A stretch of 64,000 nt of DNA from Podocnemis expansa (Eukaryota > Chordata > Testudines > Podocnemididae), in assembly GCA_007922195.1 (NCBI GenBank), contig ML682005.1, forward strand, positions 31,818,777 to 31,882,776. The letters are read 5' to 3'. The position numbers and the translations under genes were made by a program. Below, piece by piece: positions 10,273 to 22,816 of this stretch; within the stretch, counting starts at the first letter, position 1, and the number at the start of each line of letters is the position of its first letter. The notes beneath the pieces are model-generated. The model made no database searches. It saw only the letters and a program-made list of their open reading frames with translations, and was not told the DNA's origin.

Positions 10273-11541
10273 TCCTTGTTTACACTAGAAGTTTTGAGCA
10301 CAAAAGTCAGCTTTTGTCAGCAAAACAGTCTTAGCATACACACTGCGCTACCTTCTTTGCTGACTACAGTGCCCTATTTGGCCAACAGAATAAAGCCACC
10401 TAAATGAGCAGTATAAGGGTTTTGTTGGCAAAGTTAAGGTGGCAGAGTGTCAGTGTGAACACTCCGCCCCCGTAGAGCAATGGGGAGCTGTCATACTTGT
10501 CAATATCATTGCTCCAACAGATAAGTGTAAAGGTACTTGCCAATGTCACTGAAATTGACAAAAGTGGCAGGAGAGCTATCAGGGCTGTAAGCCCTGATGG
10601 CTGTCCACCCCACCACCAGGGACTTGGCAAGCCTTGGCAGATGAATCTCTCCCCTGCTGCCATGATTGAGGGAGCCTCAGTGGCTGAATCTCCTCTACTG
10701 CCGGGGTCAGGAGAGCTCCAGCAACTGCCCCACCATGCTGCCAGGGACTGGCAAGCTCTGCTGGCTGACTCCCTGCTACCAGCTCCCTTTGCCTGCTCAG
10801 TTCCCAAGCAAGTCAGAGGAACCCACTGGCAGCAGCACTGCTAGGATTTAAAGTGTTCTGAGTCCTAGCACTGCCACCTCAGTTTCCCTGGCCCTGCTCC
10901 GTGGCTGAGTAGAGCAAGGGGAGCCAAGAGCAGCAGTAGTCCTGAGACTGTAGTACTCAGAGTGTCACTCAAGCACTGCAGCCTGGGTCCACTGCCAGCC
11001 TGAGTGTCATCGCCACCAGTTCCCCTTACCTTCCTCAGCCTGTAAGCAGGGTGGGGGGAACTGGTTCTCTGGTTATGGTCAGTCCCAAGACTGCCATGCT
11101 CCAGAGACCTTCAGAGCACAGCAGACTTGAGACCACTGACAGCTTAAGACCATGGCCGACGGCCCCCCTTGCCTTGCTCAGCCGGTGAGCAGGGCAAGGA
11201 GAGCTGAAGGTGATGGCAGGGCTGCTTGGGCTGGGAGAGGGTCCAATGCTGCAACTCAACTGCATTCTGGACCCTGAGAAGCACAGGGCTGCCCCTGTGT
11301 TTCCTCCAGACTGTGGCTGCTGCTGCCATGGTGCCAGGACCCCAGCAAGGGATGGTGATGGCAGCAAGGAGCTAGTGGGTTCCCAGTGGGAGCTAAGACA
11401 TTGCTCTCTCAGCTCCTTCACACTGCCTGTTAGTTAGTGGGGGTCGTCCTAGTGAGGATGCACTCCACCAACAGAAGGATGGCTGTGTGCATAATTTTAG
11501 TGGTAGCTGTCTACTGGCAGAACTCCATAGTGTAGACGGCC
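10273..11541. mobile_element. TIR element of about 1.27 kb, GC-rich interior
   Basis: The left edge carries TTGTTTACACTAGAAG. The right edge on the minus strand carries CCGTCTACACTATGGAG. Both are forms of the TGTCTACACT terminus used by other elements here. The interior (10640-11430) is GC-rich and repeats phrases such as CTGCCAGGGACTGGCAAG. Open frames of 115-135 codons on both strands overlap one another, have no domain, and are best read as compositional. The exact ends and target duplication are unresolved. Confidence 0.5.
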
Positions 11542-11885
11542 TCAGAGGTGATGAGATCAAACTAGGAGAAGGTACATATCAGGACTTATGTTTCCAAAGA
11601 CTTTTAACTCTCAAATGCTTGTAGACTGAAGTAACTGAGCTTAAATTCCTTTGCAAAGTCTGTGTTCCTTACTTTCCTGCCATGTTAAATTAGAAGCCCA
11701 GAGTGGACATAGTCTAGGCAGGACTCTGGAGGAGTTTGTGTGGGTGACTGGGGAGGCCATGAACCTTGATTTAGGGCCATTGGGCAGATGGATGGTGCCC
11801 CCACATTCCAAGGAACAGTGTCAAATGGGGTTTGAATCTGAGTGCCTTAGAACCAGAAGCCTAATAACTTGACTCTATCCAGTCC

Positions 11886-12010
11886 TAGGGTTACCAGACG
11901 TCCGGCAAAAGGAGGACATGTCCTTTTTGCTCTGCTGTCCTTCGTCCTCCAGGCATTTCAGAAAAAGTGCTATTTGTCCGGCTTTTTTGCTGGATGCCTG
12001 GAGCAGCACT
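11886..12010. mobile_element. Possible hAT-like terminal fragment
   Basis: GGGTTACCAGACGTCCGGC at the left and GTCCGGCTTTTTTGCTGG near 11976 look like repeated pieces of one DNA-transposon terminus common in sauropsid repeats. The GC-rich DNA up to about 12400 may belong to it, but no right end is evident. Confidence 0.35.
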
Positions 12011-12399
12011 GTAAAAATACAAGGGCGCACCAGCCTGCAGCTCCCAAATGTGTTCCCCTGCTGCTCAGCCCAGCAGCTGCAGCACCTGCTGGGGCTGGGA
12101 ATTTGGAGATGGTCCCTTGCTGGCCCCTGCATGTTAAAGGACAGTGAAGAGGGCTGGCCGGCCGGCCGGGGGTGGGGCTGGCTGCAGCTGGGGGGATGTG
12201 GTTTCGCTTTCCCTCCTTGCTTCCCCTCCTCACCCCCAGCTTCTTTCCGGGCTCCAGCTCAGGTCTGCTCACCTCCCATCCCCTAGATTTTGGGGAAGGC
12301 TTGATCTTATTTTTTGGAGGGGCTGGGGCTTTTCTACAGCTTGATGGGATCTCTGTGGTGCCCTGTGGCTGCTGCTTCACTTTCGGCTTTGCTCTGCTT

Positions 12400-15190
12400 G
12401 GCTTAAAGTTTCTGGGGAGGTTTCTTTCTCTAATGGCTCAGCTAAGCCAGATCTTTATTCCTTCTAATGGGGATTGGCTTTTTGTAATAAATCTTTTGTT
12501 TATAAGTCAAGGAAAGTTCACTTTGGATTGTGAGGAGGCTTGAGTGCATATGATTTTCCTTTTCTCAATTTGCTTCTCCTTTCCAAGATGAGATTAGTTC
12601 ACTATAGATGTATCCTTAAATTTTATTAAGATGCACTGATGTGCAAGTATTATACATGCTAAAGTAGGTGCTGAGCTGGGCTAGATCCTGTAGTTTAGAT
12701 GAAGTCAGTGAGAAATTTGACTGAGCAAGGATTTCCATATTTGTCCCTTTGTTAGTAGTTTATCAAATCACAGAAAACAAGCAGCTTGGTTTTGCCTTTT
12801 GCTTACATATTCTATTCTTATTTTTATTTTACTTTTAGGGACAATGTTTCTTTTGGTATCTTTAGGAAAAAACTGATCATGGCATCTAAGAATAGGTGCT
12901 GTTGTCTTGTGTGGAGTATTTGATAGTCAAAAACATCTAATTCTACTCCCCCCCATTTGACATGTATTTCACAGAAAATGTCAACTGTCATAAAAGAAAT
13001 ATATCTCCATCTGTGGTTTATGGTGGACACAGTAGGATATGATGTCTAGAAATTTGCATTTTATGTAAAAGTTTGTTTCAGGCAGCTCTGCATATACAAA
13101 CCGGCAGCTCTCACTTCTGATTTCTCCTTGCCTGTCGGTGTAAAACTTAAACAGCTTGTCTGTGATTTCTTTTTTTTTAAATACTTTACAGTGAGGCTCA
13201 AAACTGAAGCTAGATGCGGATTTCCCTACACTCCTCCTGCACCCCCCCCCCAGTTGTCAGCTAGTAACAGTGTTATACCAAATCAGTGAGCACCCCCTAC
13301 TTCCCCCAAATCTTCTGTGTTGGGGAGAATACTGCCAACAGATTACTTTTCCTTTAGAAGCCAACACCTCAAATTCAGCTAGACTTCATGAAGTCAAGGG
13401 CCTGCCCCTCCATGTGTCAAACAATGAGAGTGAATTCTGTGAAGAACTTACTGTCTTAAAACTGATTTTAATCTTGTCCATAATTACTACATTAAATATA
13501 TTGGAGGTTTGCTTCCATTTGCAACTCAATGTAAAAATATCAATCTGGATAGGAGTTCTGCAGTGTGATTCTCCTTGCACCTTGATATAAATATTAAATA
13601 CCTAATTTTGTGACACCTTAAAGTGTCTGGCTTTATGGTTACTTCAATGTGAAGTTAAAAAATACTTAAGCCATTCATTTGATATCCCTGAGCTGCTGTT
13701 CTTCCAATTCATCTCACACAGTAACTAGGGGCTAGACAGATTTCTCTGGAGTTGGATGATTAATGGGGCAAGCATTTTTGGGGGGGGCAGTGGCTGGGTG
13801 GATAAAGGGGTCCTGGGTGGGGCCCCGGATGTTTGTGTCCTCCAAAGTCCTCCTTTTTGTACTTCCCTGTCTTCCTTTCCATGCTTTGGTATCTGGTAAC
13901 CGTATCCAGGCCCTGATGGCTTAGGAGCATGTGGAACCCCACAATTGCCTGGGTCCCCTCACAAGGAACTGGTGACCTTATGATGTGGCATGGAGCCAGG
14001 CTGTTACAAAGTCAGTTCTGAAAAATTTTGGGGGGGATGCAAGAGAAGACTTTCCTCGACTTTCTGTTTATTGACATTTTCACGCAGCATTAAAAGCCTT
14101 CAATGAGCCAAGCCCTGGTAATGATTGTTATCTCTTTACTGATCACTTCCAGCAGGGAGAAGTCTTCTGTACTCACATAGAAAGTAAAGGCCTGATCAGT
14201 TCCTCAGGGAGGATAAAGTCACATCAGGGACCCTAAGAGGAGCATACCTATGATGAGTTTCCCCTATGTCGTTCAGTGACTGGCCAGTATGGATTGCTGT
14301 AGAGCTTTGCAGTAAGCCAGGATTATCCTTGAAGAATTCCTGAGTATCTTTACCATGGTAAAGGTCCCTCATTCTCTGGTACTGTTCCAATGAAGTCAAG
14401 CCACCAAGGCTTCTTTAATTTGTGACTTTTTCAAAGGGTACTCTTCCACCACCAGCAGCTCCAAAAGGGAAAGGCAGTTTGCTTATTAATTTTAATGGAC
14501 CCTCGCTAATTAAGAGTCTTGCCTTTTGTTTGATTTTCCATGTCTGTCAGTTCCTTTTTGATGAAGATCCATGAGGGGAGGGAGATTTTCTGGGGACCAG
14601 GAAGATAGATGGTGTTATAAAGGCATCTTTTTATATGGGTTGGGGATGATCAAAGCATGGAGGATTCGATCTGCCAAGGATTTAGACAACACTGTCTGGC
14701 CATACTTTTACCATAGACTCATTCAGGCAATTCTTGGATCTGCACAAATATTCTGTTTGGAGGGAGAGAAAGGAAGGGGACTAAAAATCTGCTAAACATG
14801 TCAGGAAGGTGACATGAATAGCATTTCTGAAGAGTATTTGGGAGCAGTGAATGCTAAATACCTTATCAGTGATGGGACAGCAAAAGTTATCAGAATGTGC
14901 CATACATCAAACATTGATTCCACACCAAATTAAATAAAATTGTCTCTATCAGCAAATGCTCTAGCACAACATCAAAACTGTTTTCTTTTAAAATGGAAGG
15001 TTTTAAACTGCCTAAGTGAGTTAACAGTCTTTATTTTTATTTAATAGCTTTTTCAGCATTGTATAACCAACATCCAGACCTCATGGCACACAGCTGAATC
15101 CAGTGTCTCTTTCATTAATGTCCAGCTAAATAATTTTTAAAACTAAATTACTACTTTGACCCAGGCCTCCTGGGATAACCACCTGAATAT
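12400..15190. other. No gene seen; unassigned
   Basis: Mixed AT-rich DNA with a C-run near 13243 and a G-run near 13783. The open frames of 60-106 codons show no conserved motif. I could not place any repeat here. Confidence 0.4.
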
Positions 15191-16240
15191 GCAAAGATCA
15201 GGGTGTGACAGGCCCCTCCCCAAATCCCATCCGGTGTGCTGCTGTGACCTCCCAAATCCCACTCCTGAACCCCGATTCACTTCGCTTTGCCAAGTGACCA
15301 CTCACTCCTGAGTCAGTCCACTCCTGCCTCTTGCATGCAATCGGTCCCAGGCAGTGGGCGTAAGCCCCCTGGCTACTCGAGAGACGGTCCCACAGCGAGC
15401 GAGCACCCCCGGCCCCAGTTACCACACCAGGAACCACTGTCTACAGAGATTGGGAACCACTCCCAACCATCATACTCTCAAGTCCATCCATTTAACAAAG
15501 AAATGGATTGTGCCCAGCCTCCTTCACTCACACCTTCCAAAGAGCACACAGCTTTAGGTAAAATTACTACTAGTTTATTGATCAGATCATAATTCTAAGT
15601 GAGAATATGGCCAAGCATGGCAGAATCACAATAAAAGCAAGTCAGGAGAGACCACAAGAAAGTAAAAGGCAAAATACGCATGCTAACCTAATACTTCTAC
15701 TTAAACTTGTTTGGACTATGAGGTTAGTTTATGCTTAAGGTGTTTGGCTGTTAGATGTTTGCACAGCCAGTCTCTTCCTGAGGCCAGGCAGGGCCCACAT
15801 CTTGCTTGAAGTTGTTACAAGATGGAGAGTCCCAGCTCAACCCCCCCCCCCAAACAAACCTTCTAGGTCTCAGTCTTTGTCTCCAAACCCCTAAGCCCCT
15901 CCCTTTCAGGGCTGAGGTAATTCTTTTGTCTCTTCACAGACACCTCGATTAGCATATCTTTATCTCTTCCAGGTTCCCTGCTGCTGGGAGAGACCTCTGT
16001 CTGTTCCCTTATGCCTGAGCCATAGAAAGCATGTTACATGTTTGTTCACATGTATGAAGTTGCAGGAAACATATCATTAAAGAAATCATGCAGAAAAGGT
16101 TATTAGCATCCACACAGAAACATTGCATGGTGCACTTGGCAGCAAATTCCAGTGTACAAGTGAACAGGAAAACCATGTACATCATAATCCAGGGTGCACA
16201 GATGTGCACCCCATCACACAGGGCAAGCTGCAGAAAGGAG
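15190..16240 (-). mobile_element. LTR-like sequence, uncertain
   Basis: A C-rich opening (15205-15450) is followed by a stretch around 15555-15660 (ACTAGTTTATTGATCAGATC, then GTGAGAATATGGCCAAGC) that resembles turtle LTRs lying in minus orientation. No TG..CA boundary or paired LTR is visible. It adjoins the clearer repeat copy at 16250-16760 and may be part of the same insertion. Confidence 0.3.
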
Positions 16241-16249
16241 AACAGATTC

Positions 16250-16760
16250 TCTCAGCACTGGTGGACTACCTGGGAGATAAGCTCCCCAACCAGTCACAAA
16301 CAATGCTTCTGATCCCCCACACTACTCAGCCCCCTTTACTGCATTTCAGTCACTGGTTCCCAATATAGCCACTAGCTTTGGTAAAGAGAGAAGCTGCTTA
16401 AAACTCCGAGTTCTTTTCCCAGAGAGGTTTCTCCTGACCCCAAAGGGTCAGCCACGTTGCACAGAACAGTATAAGTCTGGATCTTACCCAGAATACCACG
16501 CTGCCAGCCAATTCTTTAGTAACTAAAACTTAAGGTTTAATATAAAAAGAAAAGAAACAAAATGAGAGGTATTGTAGGGTCAAAGTGGATCACATATGTA
16601 CAAATGATTTAGAGTCCATTGAAGTTTAGTCCCTGAAGATTTTGGAGTTTGCAGGTCTTAGGCATACATCCAATGCCTAGATGGGTTTAAGTCCTTGTTT
16701 CACAGCTTCGGTTGTTAGAAACCAAACAGTCCATGTTTAGAGTTTGTTCTAATGCTCCCC
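16250..16760 (-). mobile_element. LTR-like repeat, copy 1 (pair with 50640-51480)
   Basis: The minus strand carries the same ordered text as plus 51060-51440: a GGACTC.AAATCATTTGTA segment, CACTTTGACCCT, TTTGTTTCTTTTCTTTTT, TATTAAACCTT.AGTT, GGCTGGCAGC.TGGTATT, TGGGTAAGATCCA, TTTGGGGTCAGGAGAA and AAAGGGGGCTGA. The TATTAAACC segment looks like a polyadenylation region, as at an LTR end. No coding part is visible. Two diverged copies in opposite orientation establish a repeat family; the LTR label is inference. Confidence 0.6.
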
Positions 16761-18022
16761 TGAGAATTAGCAAGGTGATTTCCAGGCCAGTGCTGGCTGG
16801 GATCTCAATCCTGCAGCCCAAAACTTTCCCTGAGAAGCTTGGACAGATGTGAGAATAAAGGGATTATGTTGCAAACTTCCTTTTATAGTTGTAGCAAGGT
16901 GGGCATTTCTAGATCATCTCTTCATGTGGCCTTTGATGTCAGTTCTCAGGTACTTAAGTGGAGAATAGTAATGTATATTGTCCTTTGAAGTAAAACCTTC
17001 ACCTTCTGGGCACCACAGGTAATTAGCTACATTACCACCATTAATGGACAGCTTACATTGGTACCTCAAAGGTCCATTTAGATGTGAATGTTCTCTTTTG
17101 ATCCCTTCCAATAGAACAGTAGTAATAGATAGGGAAGCAGTTCATTTACCTTGCTAACCTCTAACAGGATATATGTAAATACCATCAAGAAACCACTAAT
17201 AACACACATGCATATCAAAGCCCTAGCTTACTTGTAATACTGCCATTGTATTTTCCTATAATATGTCTTAAGAGTTAGATTTGGGTCAAGTATTTTGCAA
17301 GATGGCTTGGCCTTCTCTGGCCTAACATGACAACTACCATGATCCATCCATCTAGCAAATAAAATGCTAGGCATCCCTAGAGTCAATGAGTTCTTCCACT
17401 GACTTCAGGGAACTTTGGATATAGCCCTGCATCAGGGGAGTTTCAGATTTTAAGTAATCACAATATGTGTTGTGTATTCAGTTAGTATTCACTTATCTGA
17501 AACTATTTCTTATGTTTAGAATGGAAGCCATAGCATGTTGTAAGTGAATTCTAGCTTTCAAATAGTGGCTGCTAAAGAAAACATAATTCTGTTCAAAATG
17601 GATAGAGGCTAAATTCTGTCAAAACTTTCCTACTGTATGAATATAAATATTCTCATGGAAAACATGGGTCAGTTGGAGCTTGATCTGAAAGGAGCAAGAA
17701 TTTGAACATCCTTAAAAAAATAAGGATAAGAAGTTTAAAGTTCACGATGGTGGGAGATGTTGTAAAATCTATGATGGAGAAGGAGTATTTGATGTATTCT
17801 CCAATTCCTTTCACAGCGGAAATATTAATCAATACTGAACTCTTTTCTTTCTTTTTTTTACATTAGTTGGATATTTGCAACCCTTCACAAGGCTCTCTGT
17901 ATTTTGAGCTTTTATTAGGGTTTGATTGCACAAAGAGTCTAACTTCAGATGTTGCTTTGTACAATATGTCTTTGGGTGCCCTGCCTGGCTGATCTTAGCC
18001 CATATGATCAACAGAAATCATA

Positions 18023-18644
18023 GGCTATGTTCACGCATAGAGGCCTTGTTTCGAAACAAGCTGTTTCGAAATAGAGTTATTTCGAAACACCTTATTTCGA
18101 AGGACAAAAACAGTGTCCTCGAAATAAGGGAGCGAAATAGCATGTCCACAGTGTGGACATGCTGTTTCGCTTGGGGAGGGGCCTGCAGGCACCCACAGGG
18201 TGAAGCGGAGCCGCACCTCACCCCGCGGGTGTTTGCAGGGGGCTGCAGGCACCCGCAGGGTGAAGTGCCTGGCTGTGCTTCACCCGCGGGTGCCAGCAGC
18301 CCCGCTCTGCCGGCCAGAGGACAGCCCTCAGCACCCTGGCCAGGGTGCTGAGGGGGTAGCCCTTCCTCCCAGGGTGCTTGGCACCCTGGGAGGAAGGTCA
18401 AATGTTGTTTCAGAACACTTTGTTCTGAAACAACATGTCCGCACAGGGTTGTTTCGAAACCCCTGGTTTCGAAACAGCCTTATTTCAATAGGAAATGAGG
18501 TTTAAGCCATTTCGATAGAATGGCTCCCATTTCGAAACAAGGGGTTTCCTTGTTTCAAAATGGCCATGCATCGTGTGGCCATGGCATTTCTTATTTCGAA
18601 ACAACAAGGTTGTTTCGAAATAAGAATGCTGTGTGAACACACCC
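18023..18644. mobile_element. Harbinger-like MITE, 622 bp, ATA duplication
   Basis: The ends read GGCTATGTTCACGCA and, on the minus strand, GGGTGTGTTCACACAGC. ATA flanks both ends (18020-18022 and 18645-18647). Subterminal DNA is made of TTTCGAAA palindromes and the middle is GC-rich. The phrase GGCACCCTGGGAGGAAGGTC is shared with 905-935, which ties it to the larger element at 1-1139 as an internally deleted form. Open frames on both strands in the GC-rich middle have no domain. Confidence 0.8.
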
Positions 18645-18960
18645 ATAGTGACTCTTTAAGATGGATTGGCTATGTCTGAATGTTGCTGGGGAGTTTGGGT
18701 GGGGGGAGGAATAAAAACTTTGGCCTGATTTTTCAGAGCTATTAAACTCCAGTGCTCCTGTTGACTTCATCTGATGGTATGCCTGCTCAGAAGTATGTTA
18801 TTGCATTTGTCTTTTTTTGGTCATAACACCACAATTACTGAATCAATGCAATTTTATATATAACCCTAGAGACTGAAACTTTCGATCAAAGCAGATAGTA
18901 TCGACTCTCATCTATTCAGAGTCCTATGATGCAGGGGGCCAAGTCAGCAAATCTTACTGT

Positions 18961-19834
18961 GGCTATGTCTACACTGGCAAAGTTATTTTGAAATAGCTAT
19001 TTCGAAATAACTTTGCTGATATTGACTCAAAATAATAATTTTAAAAAAGTGAGTTTTCACGAAACTCCTTTTTTGAAATAAACTAGGAATTAGTATTTCT
19101 AGAGAGTCTACATTAGACTTTCTAATTCGAAATAGATCTCCTCCCAACAGGTTTCCCCACCTGGGGAGAGATGCCCCCTCCAGGACAGCCAGGAACCCCA
19201 GTGGGGCGGCACTCCCCACTGGGCAGCCAGGGAACTGGGGGTGCTGTTCCCCCCCAGGCATGCTGATCTGCCCCCGCAGCCCCTGTGTTCAGGCTGGGGG
19301 TGGGGAGGGCTAGCAGGGGGCTAGTAGCCTGATCAGGCTTGGAGCTGCTTGTGACACCCGGCAAGGAGCTCCCAGCCTGGTCAATTTCACAGCTGTGAAA
19401 TTAACCAGGCTGGGAGCTGCTTGTCAGGTGCTGCAAGCAGCTCCGAGCCCGATGGGGCTCCTAGCCCCCTGCAGCTGGTGACTCTGTCTCCTTCAGCAAA
19501 CAAAGCTGCAGGGGGCATCTGTCCCCAGGTGGGGAATCCTGCCCTGCTGGGGGAGGGACCCTGGCAAAATACAGCCCTCCCAGGAGGAATCTCCTGATAA
19601 TTACTTCTAAAAAGCCAATTCTGTGTTTTGGAAGGGCTTTTTTCAAAATAACTATTTCAAAAGTGTTTCTCTTTCAAAATGAAGGCAGGTTTAGTGATTT
19701 CAAAAAAGCACTTTGTTATTTCAAAATACTGAAGCACTTATTTTGAAATAACTAAATGCCTGCATGGACATGGAAAAGTGTTTTCAAAATAACCTTCCTT
19801 ATTTCAAAAAAACCTTTTCAGTGTAGACATATCC
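18961..19834. mobile_element. TIR element, 874 bp, TGT duplication
   Basis: The left end is GGCTATGTCTACACTGG and the right end on the minus strand GGATATGTCTACACTG. TGT lies outside each end (18958-18960 and 19835-19837). TTTCGAAATA and TTTCAAAATA units fill both sides, flanking a GC-rich core (19140-19560) that contains an imperfect inverted phrase CAGCCTGGT..ACCAGGCTG near 19380. No transposase is encoded. Confidence 0.8.
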
Positions 19835-19837
19835 TGT

Positions 19838-22189
19838 ATGACTGGTGCCTACTGTAATGGAATGACAAACTATATTGTACTGTTCTTCTACCAGGTGAAA
19901 AAATGTATAAAATGCCTTATTTATGCTAAGTTCAACAGTGGTGAACGGAGCATTAAAGAATCATACAATGTTTACATCTGGTGTGTTTAAGCAACCTCTG
20001 CAGCCAATCCATATCTGATACAGAAGAACGTGAAACCGTCATGTGAAGGAAGCATTCAGATCATCAGGCCCCTTTATAAATGCTTCTGCCAAGAGTGTTG
20101 AGGGACATTGTCATCCTACTTGATATGAAATTCTGTATATCATCTTTTTGTGAATAGTTGAAGATGCAAGCTTAAATGTCATAGAAGGGTACCTGCTATT
20201 GGACTCACAAAATGCAACTTGAGTTTCTCTGAGAAAACCATAAAGGGAAAAATGCAAATACTGCTTCCACATTTTAAAAATGCAAAGGAAATTAAATATT
20301 TTAATGCTTAACACTGTTCTTATTCCTTCCATTTAGCTTGGCATTCCCATCATGTTCTGCTGCTTCTATGTTTTTGTTCTCTGCAGACCTCCTCACTGGA
20401 GGGGGACGAGGAGGAAGTGGGAAGAGAAATGGTTTGCTTTCAAAGCAGGGCACTGTAAGGACCCACTTTACTTAATTGACTTGAAGGGAGCCAGAGAGCA
20501 GAGCCTGTCAGAATTGTTGGAAAGTGAAATAGGGTCTTCAAAGATATGTGGGTTGCAGAAAAACATGATAATGCTGGTCATGTTGAGAAAGGAATCTGAA
20601 ACACCATACAGTATATTTCCCAACCAAATCTGAGGCTTTGCCAACAGTAACTGCATCTGTCAATGTAGAGGAGGGACAGATTCATCCTTTCAGTGGCATT
20701 GTTGCTTTTGCAGGAACAGATAGAGGCAACTTGTACATCACAATAGGACAGCTGGAGTCTGGCTGTTGTAAATTGCAGTGTCTTTTATGAGCTACTACAG
20801 GAGTGCTAAATTCTTGGTGTGTAAGAAGACTTCTTCCATACTCTAACCTTTCTTTCTGGTGTGTAATGTTCCTCTGGGAGAGTCTCTAAGTGGGGGTGAA
20901 TGGTGGACTGCAGAACTGGTTCATCCACTGTTCTGGGGGCCTCTCATTCCAGAAGTGTACTAGGGAAGGGTTCATGCCAGCCCTATGGTCTCTCTCTGTG
21001 TGGTCAGGCCAAAGATCTGTAATATAGGGATGAATCTTCCCCATAATTCCTTCACAATGTTGAACCCACTATTGCTAGGAGGAAAAATATTATGATCAGT
21101 GAAATATCAGTATTTCAAAGCTAGGAAAGTTCAGCCAACTTCAAGCTATCACAAAGTCCAAATAACTGTCTGCAATTTTTTAGAAAAACATTAGCTGTTT
21201 TTAACCTGCTCCAAGGTCATGCACAGAAGTAGATATACAGTAATTTTTAGTTACTAACCTAGGGCTACAGTAAAAAGTTAATGGAATTCATCTTACTGAG
21301 AGTCAAGGAAAAGAATGAGATTTCCTCTTATACTGATGGTATTTCTGACCATCAGGAGGATGACTCAGGTATGCACTTACAGAAAAGCCTGGCAGCCTTT
21401 TAACTGTAACATGAGGAATGTAAACTGGGGCCCAACAGATAATCAGTCTCACACAAGTAGTAAAATCAATGCCAGGCTTACCGAAATCACTTATAAAAAC
21501 AACACAGCTGCAATCTCTGTAAAAAGCTTAGTCTCTTTTTTTCTTCACATAGGAGACTCGCTTATGAAAATGCACCATCTAAAAACAATTACCATTTCGA
21601 AAAATGGGCTTGCAGTAACTAAGAAGCCAATAAGGGTTCATTCAGAGGAATTTTAATGTATTTATTATGAAAAAGCTTTCTACAGTAGCTGTAGTAACTA
21701 GTATTGTCTTAAAATTCAGGGGAAGAAAGAATACTTCATTTAGCTTTATTTGCCTACATTCTGATTTGTAAGAAAACATACCCATCCCATCAGGAATACT
21801 TAATTTTAAGTGGAATCTATGAAACTGATACACTGCATAACCAAATCTATAAAATTGCAATCTGGTGCTCAGATTGGTTCTGTAGAAATTATAGCCAGGG
21901 GAGTTTAATAATATGAAGTTGTGATTGCTGTCTGATAACGGCACACTTAAATGGCCAAAATGAGAACCCCAGTGATAGGGATTCAGTACTTAATGAAGCT
22001 GGATAGCCAGGAAATTGAACAATTTCAGAGGTACTACTTTTACAAGAAGCTTAGCTTTTTGATTATCAGAAAGATCATGGAGAGGAAATCTGTTTGCCTA
22101 TTAGTCTTGTAACTGCAATGCAACTATTATGGAAATGGCAGTAGAAAGGGTTGGCCATGAGGAGAAGGGAATGAGGTTGTTGTTAAGCT
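19838..22189. other. No gene seen; unassigned
   Basis: AT-rich DNA. Open frames at 20352-20633 (plus), 21315-21656 (plus) and 21642-21944 (minus) have no recognisable domain or splice context. I do not call a gene. Confidence 0.4.
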
Positions 22190-22816
22190 GCCTGGAGTAG
22201 ATCATGGATGTGGGTGCCAATTTCAGAGCATATTATAAACAGGAGTTTTGTGAGTAAGACACAAGAAGTAACTTTTCTGCTTTACTTGGACCTGATTAGG
22301 CCTCAGCTGGAGTACTGTGTCCCATTTCTGGGCACCTCATTTCAGGAAAGATGTGGACAAATTAGAAAAAGTCCAGAAAAGAGCAAAACAAATGATGAGA
22401 GGTCTGGAACACTTAATTTATGAGGGAAGATTAAACAAACCCAGCTCTTTCAGTCTGGTAAAGAGGAGACTGAGAGGGTAGTTAACAATTTTCAAGTACC
22501 TAAGAGGTTATTGTGAGGAAGAGGGAGAAAAAATGTTCTTCTTAACTGTCAATGATAGGACAAGAAGCTGTGGGCTTAAATTACATCAAGAGAGGTTTAG
22601 GTAGGACATTAGGAAAAAATTCTTAACTGTCAAGGTGATTAGCCACTAGAATAAGTTGCCTAGGTGGGTTGTGGAATCTCCATCATTAGACATTCTTAAG
22701 AGCAGGTTAGACAAGCACCTGTCAGTGACACTTTAAAAAGGCACTTGATCCTGCCGTGAAAACAGGGGACTAGATTCAGTGACCTCTCATGGTCCCTTCC
22801 TGTGAATTCTATATTT
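22190..22816 (+). pseudogene. CR1 LINE, ORF2 C-terminus and 3' end
   Basis: The plus strand encodes the familiar CR1 tail: an LIRPQLEYCVPF segment equal to the reverse transcriptase C-terminal RP.LEYC..FW, then, after frameshifts, segments equal to KVQKRA..MMRGLEHL and SLVKRRLRG...FKYLRG. It closes with GACCTCTCATGGTCCCTTCC and ends in ATTCTATATTTAG, a variant of the CR1 3' octamer repeat. Only the last part of ORF2 is present, so the copy is 5'-truncated as most CR1 copies are, and it is broken by several frameshifts and stops. CR1 mobilises by target-primed reverse transcription. This copy is dead. Confidence 0.92.

Noticed and set aside
20352..20633. 93-codon plus-strand frame with LIDLKGAREQS-like text
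   Set aside because: There is no recognisable family, no splice sites I trust, and a minus-strand frame overlaps it.
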